From a bacterium (GTDB lineage: Bacteria; Krumholzibacteriota; Krumholzibacteriia; JACNKJ01), in contig VGXI01000008.1 of NCBI GenBank assembly GCA_016873475.1, positions 1 to 38,782 on the forward strand: a stretch of 38,782 bases of DNA, given 5' to 3'. Shown piece after piece: positions 35,789 to 38,782 of the stretch. Both the position numbers and the translations under genes were made by a program. A model generated the notes under the pieces. The model saw only the letters and a program-made list of their open reading frames with translations, made no database searches and was not told the DNA's origin. Each line of letters begins with the position of its first letter. The first letter of the stretch is position 1.

Positions 35789-36124
35789 CACGTCGCTCCT
35801 TGCGTTTGTCGAGTTCGGGTAGGCCCTTGCAGGCGGGGTTCCTGTGCCAGGGAGCGGCGCCGGAGCGGACTTCCCGCGAGTCGGCAAGCCCCGCGCAGGA
35901 TGCACGGAGTCGGGATAAGTGGTCTTTTTGCAGGGAGTTGAGTCGTTGGAAAGCGCATCGGCAGGCCGAGGGGAAAGAGCGGAATCTCCGCGGCAGGGGT
36001 CGCCCGCGGGCCCGGGACGAATCCGCCTGGGGCGAATCGCCCAGCGCCGGCGGGTGCCGGCGGGAGCGGCTGGGAATGGGAGCCCCCGACGCGCTCGAAC
36101 GGGTCGCTCGCACCCCGTGGGTCC

Positions 36125-36145
36125 GATCGCGCAATCTGCGCGATC
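36125..36145. repeat. Perfect 9-bp inverted repeat in a 500-base gap
   Basis: GATCGCGCA and TGCGCGATC enclose three bases. The gap 35789-36288 holds no supported gene. Besides this repeat it has a smaller palindrome, GGGCGAATCGCCC, near 36027-36039, and very GC-rich palindromic sequence around 36160-36200. The long repeat could be an operator for either flanking gene. Confidence 0.55.
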
Positions 36146-36288
36146 CGCCCCAAGCCTGTCCGTGGCGCGCCGCGCAGGGGCGCGAGGCGCCGCGCGCGGC
36201 CCAGCGCTTCCTTTCTCGCTGCCCTCCGCGCAGGCCCGTGCTAGCCTCGCGGCCTGCGCTCTCCTGGTTGTGTATAGAGGAGACGGGG

Positions 36289-36834
36289 ATGGACGCCTTG
36301 CTGGCAACGCAGCTGCTCGGTCTCGCCCGCTGGACCCTCGAACGCTGGTGCGCCGATCAGGAGTGGCGCCGCGGTGGTCCGGGCCTGCCAACCGCGGCCG
36401 ACCGGCCGGTGGACGGCCTCTTCGTCACCCTGCGCAAGGGCGAGGCCTTGCGCGGCTGCATCGGCACGCTGGCCCGGCACCCCTCCCTCGACGCCGTCCT
36501 GCGCGAAACGGCTGTGAGCGCCGCAGGCAGCGACCCCCGCTTCCCGCCCGTCCGCGGCGAGGAGCTGCCGGGGCTGCGCATCGGCGTCAGCCTCCTCACG
36601 CCGCCGAAGCGGCTGACCGACCCCACAGCCCTGCGCATCGGCGAGCATGGGTTGATCATCGAGCGCGGCAGCCGGCGCGGGCTGCTCCTGCCTGAAGTGC
36701 CGGTCGAGTTGGGCTGGGACGTCCCCCGCTTCCTGGCCGAGGTCTGCCAGAAAGCCTTCCTGCCACCGGACGCCTGGCGGGATCCCGCCTGCCGCCTCTA
36801 CCGCTTTCGCAGCGAGCGCTGCGCGGAGCCCTAG
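36289..36834 (+). CDS. amrA: AMMECR1-domain protein (AmmeMemoRadiSam system protein A)
   Basis: The 181-aa protein has GLFVTLRKGEALRGCIGTLARHPSLDAVLRETAVSAAGSDPRFPPV, the AMMECR1 core with its invariant LRGCIG. The later segments IGVSLLTPPKRL, GEHGLIIERGSRRGLLLPEVPVELGWD and FLAEVCQKAFLPPDAWRDP are also family traits. ATG 36289 follows GAGGAGACGGGG; the open frame upstream shows no similarity. In many genomes it sits with MEMO and radical-SAM partners, but those are not adjacent here. Biochemical role unsettled. It shares CTAG stops with the convergent gene. Confidence 0.92.
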   Translation: MDALLATQLLGLARWTLERWCADQEWRRGGPGLPTAADRPVDGLFVTLRKGEALRGCIGTLARHPSLDAVLRETAVSAAGSDPRFPPVRGEELPGLRIGVSLLTPPKRLTDPTALRIGEHGLIIERGSRRGLLLPEVPVELGWDVPRFLAEVCQKAFLPPDAWRDPACRLYRFRSERCAEP

Positions 36835-38782
36835 CTCCCTGCCGGCGGCAGCGGCAGCGGACTGCCGGTACCCGCAATCCCGGCCGGCAGCGGCCGCTTG
36901 AGGAGCGGCGTGTAGCGCTGGGCGCGCTCGACGCGCTGGCGCAGGAGCGTCACGCGATCGGCCAGTTCCTGGCTCGCGGCCAGCGCGGACGCGGGGATCT
37001 GCGCCAGCAGGGCGAGGCTGGCCGGGTAGTCCTCGAGCCGAATGCCCAGGATGCGCGCCTCCTCGAGCATCAGGCCCGGATCGGTTGGCGCAGAGGCGCG
37101 GCGCTCTCGGATGCGGACGAGCTGCGATTCGGCCCGCTCGCGCCAGCGATTCAGCTTGACGCTGCGGTACTTGACCATCTCGGCGAGGGTTTCGCGCAAG
37201 GCCGGGTCGAGGGCCAGTGCGCGATCGAGACAGGTTGCGAAGAGCTCCGGTCGATCCCAGGTGTAGTAGACGAGCGCGAGATTGCCGTAGGCGAAGGCCT
37301 GGCTCGGGTCGAGTTCGATTGCCTTGTAGAAGCACTCCTCGGCACGGTCCCAATCGGCCACATCGACGCCTCGCTGCGTGTAGGCGTAGCCGAGGTTCTG
37401 CCAGGCCGCTGCCGAGCGCATGTTCTCCCGCAGCGCCTGCTGGTTGTAGAACGCCGCGCGATCCCAGTCGCCCTGACGACTCCAGTAGAAGGCGATCGTC
37501 TCCCAGTCGTCGTGGAAGTCCTTTCCCTTGACGAGCGGCAGATGCATGAATGCCCGGCTCACGACGAGCACGCCGAGAAAGAAGGCGAGGAGCCGCCAGC
37601 GCCGCTCGCGGAAGGCCCGGAGCGCGAGGATCAGCCCGTAGCCCGCGAAGGGCAGGAGCCAGACGAGCATGGGCAGCCGGTAGCGACTGGTGACGAAGAA
37701 GACGACCACGGTCCCCGCGATGGCGGCCAGGCAGGCCGCGGCCAGGCGCGTCCGGCGATCCCGGCGCAGGCCGCCGATCAGGCCGAGCACGCCGAAGGGC
37801 AGGGCGAGCGTGTACCAGACGAGCGGCGCGCGAAGGATCGGCGCGAGGTGCTCCCGGAAGAAGTAGATGTTGAAGTGGTTCGGGATCTCGTAGCTGCCGA
37901 TGAGCAGCCCGAACTTGCGCAGGAAGAGCGCGAATGCGGCGCCCGGACGCTGGGTCATGAAGGCCCAGGCGCGCCTCGCCCAGAACTGGCTGGCCTCCGA
38001 GGGCTTCACCTCGCGGCCCAGGGCCGAGGCCGCGACGCCCCGACTCGAGTTCTGCAGGTCGTACTGCATCGCCGTCGGTACCTGGAAGCCGCCGTTGGCC
38101 GTCGGGTTGTTGCCGATGAAGAGGTTGATGCCGCCGTTGCTGCTGATGAGCACCCAGTCGTCGCCCACCAGGCGATTGCGCAGGGCAATCGGCCCGACCG
38201 TTATTGCGATCCCCGCGAGCAACAGCAGGCCGCGGCGCCAGGGCCAGGCTGCGGGTCGCCGCAGCGGGCGCAGGAAGCCGATCGCGACGAGCACGATCGG
38301 CGCGAGGATGAGCAGGTTCGGCTTGCCCAGCGCCGCGAGGCCGAGCAGCACGCCGACGGCGAAGAGCTGCGGCCCGGCGAGCTTCTCGCTGGCCAGGATC
38401 CAGGCCAGCAGCGTGAGGAAGAAGAGCGTGAGCGTGATCTCGAGCAGTTCGCCGGTGTAGAAGAGAAAGGGCGCGTAGAGCACGGCAATCACGGCGGTCG
38501 CAACGCCCGCTGCCGGTCCGAAGAGGCGCCGGCCCGTGAGCGCGAGCAGCCCGGCGGTAAGCCCCGAAAGCAAGGCCTGCGCGACGCGCACCCACCAGAG
38601 TCCCGTCACCCCGGCCGGCCCCATCACCAGCGCGAGGAAGTAGGGATAGAGCGGTGCCGAGTGGAAGTAGACGCCGCTGCCCCAGAAGTCGCCGGCGAGG
38701 ATGCCCCGCGCCCGGTCCACGTACTCGATCGAGTCGCGGTGCGGCTCGTCGAAAAGCGGCTGTCCGCGCAAGGGGAACAGGT
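36831..38782 (-). CDS. ArnT/PMT-type membrane glycosyltransferase with TPR-like C-terminus (5' end outside window)
   Basis: The frame is open past base 38782, so the start and first membrane helix are missing. Visible are the acidic catalytic loop (PLFDEPHRDSIEYVDRARGILAGDFWGSGVYFHSAPLYPYFLALV) and around ten hydrophobic helices. A soluble end with tetratricopeptide-like repeats follows (WDRAAFYNQQALRENMRSAAAWQNLGYAYTQRG, DRAEECFYKAIELDPSQAFAYGNLALVYYTW). Such enzymes move a sugar from a polyprenyl-phosphate carrier to protein or lipid on the outer face of the inner membrane. The substrate is not predictable. At least 650 residues are present. Confidence 0.85.
   Translation of the reverse strand, partial: LFPLRGQPLFDEPHRDSIEYVDRARGILAGDFWGSGVYFHSAPLYPYFLALVMGPAGVTGLWWVRVAQALLSGLTAGLLALTGRRLFGPAAGVATAVIAVLYAPFLFYTGELLEITLTLFFLTLLAWILASEKLAGPQLFAVGVLLGLAALGKPNLLILAPIVLVAIGFLRPLRRPAAWPWRRGLLLLAGIAITVGPIALRNRLVGDDWVLISSNGGINLFIGNNPTANGGFQVPTAMQYDLQNSSRGVAASALGREVKPSEASQFWARRAWAFMTQRPGAAFALFLRKFGLLIGSYEIPNHFNIYFFREHLAPILRAPLVWYTLALPFGVLGLIGGLRRDRRTRLAAACLAAIAGTVVVFFVTSRYRLPMLVWLLPFAGYGLILALRAFRERRWRLLAFFLGVLVVSRAFMHLPLVKGKDFHDDWETIAFYWSRQGDWDRAAFYNQQALRENMRSAAAWQNLGYAYTQRGVDVADWDRAEECFYKAIELDPSQAFAYGNLALVYYTWDRPELFATCLDRALALDPALRETLAEMVKYRSVKLNRWRERAESQLVRIRERRASAPTDPGLMLEEARILGIRLEDYPASLALLAQIPASALAASQELADRVTLLRQRVERAQRYTPLLKRPLPAGIAGTGSPLPLPPAGS

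Noticed and set aside
35844-35849. Perfect TGGCAC (-24 box) on the minus strand before the 48-aa peptide gene
   Set aside because: No GC stands ten bases after the GG, so it is not a sigma-54 promoter by spacing. A neighbouring, weaker element with right spacing is noted in the gene entry.

Overview
This is a GC-rich bacterial chromosome segment, densely packed on both strands. A lipoprotein, an outer-membrane-type beta-barrel, c-type haem motifs (CxxCH) and several exported thiol proteins point to a Gram-negative envelope. The gene mix fits an uncultured high-GC lineage near the FCB group (Candidatus Eisenbacteria would be a reasonable guess), but nothing here proves the taxonomy. No tRNA, rRNA, CRISPR array or insertion sequence was seen.

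Layout. 1-1201: two divergent hexapeptide acyltransferases. 1223-3741: a redox cluster (ArsR-type regulator with a palindromic operator, AhpF-N/thioredoxin fusion, OsmC, TlpA-like thioredoxin). 7116-3738 (minus): soluble transhydrogenase alpha subunit, CxxCH-bearing porin-like protein, a YceI gene split by an in-frame TAA, and a cytochrome c lipoprotein. 7463-11364: tyrosine/homogentisate catabolism (HPPD, FAH-family hydrolase, homogentisate dioxygenase, flavin-reductase-like protein). 14740-11381 (minus): a four-gene operon of unfamiliar membrane proteins. 16660-14885 (minus): ECF sigma factor, anti-sigma factor and an exported protein, ending in a strong terminator. 16818-19689: nadA, a degraded redoxin, a DsbD N-domain protein and an unknown exported protein. 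26977-19773 (minus): a complete F1Fo ATP synthase operon (atpZ-I-B-E-F-H-A-G-D-C).

The most unusual part is 27091-29790. A GAF/AAA+/Fis sigma-54 activator gene has the same 17-bp sequence on both sides. One copy lies in the gene's own promoter, next to a -35 box. The other lies upstream of a good -24/-12 promoter. That promoter reads into two related tiny membrane peptides (24 and 21 aa, both ending in TKTWW) and possibly a third (42 aa), followed by an intrinsic terminator. I read this as a self-contained activator plus small-peptide system that I do not recognise.

29786-38782: NrnA-type phosphoesterase, a small membrane protein, class I fructose-bisphosphate aldolase, and a 1007-aa protein kinase with a long helical-repeat tail. 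Just upstream of the kinase is a separate 48-aa membrane/secreted peptide gene with its own terminator. The window ends with an AMMECR1 protein and a truncated ArnT/PMT-type glycosyltransferase with TPR-like repeats.
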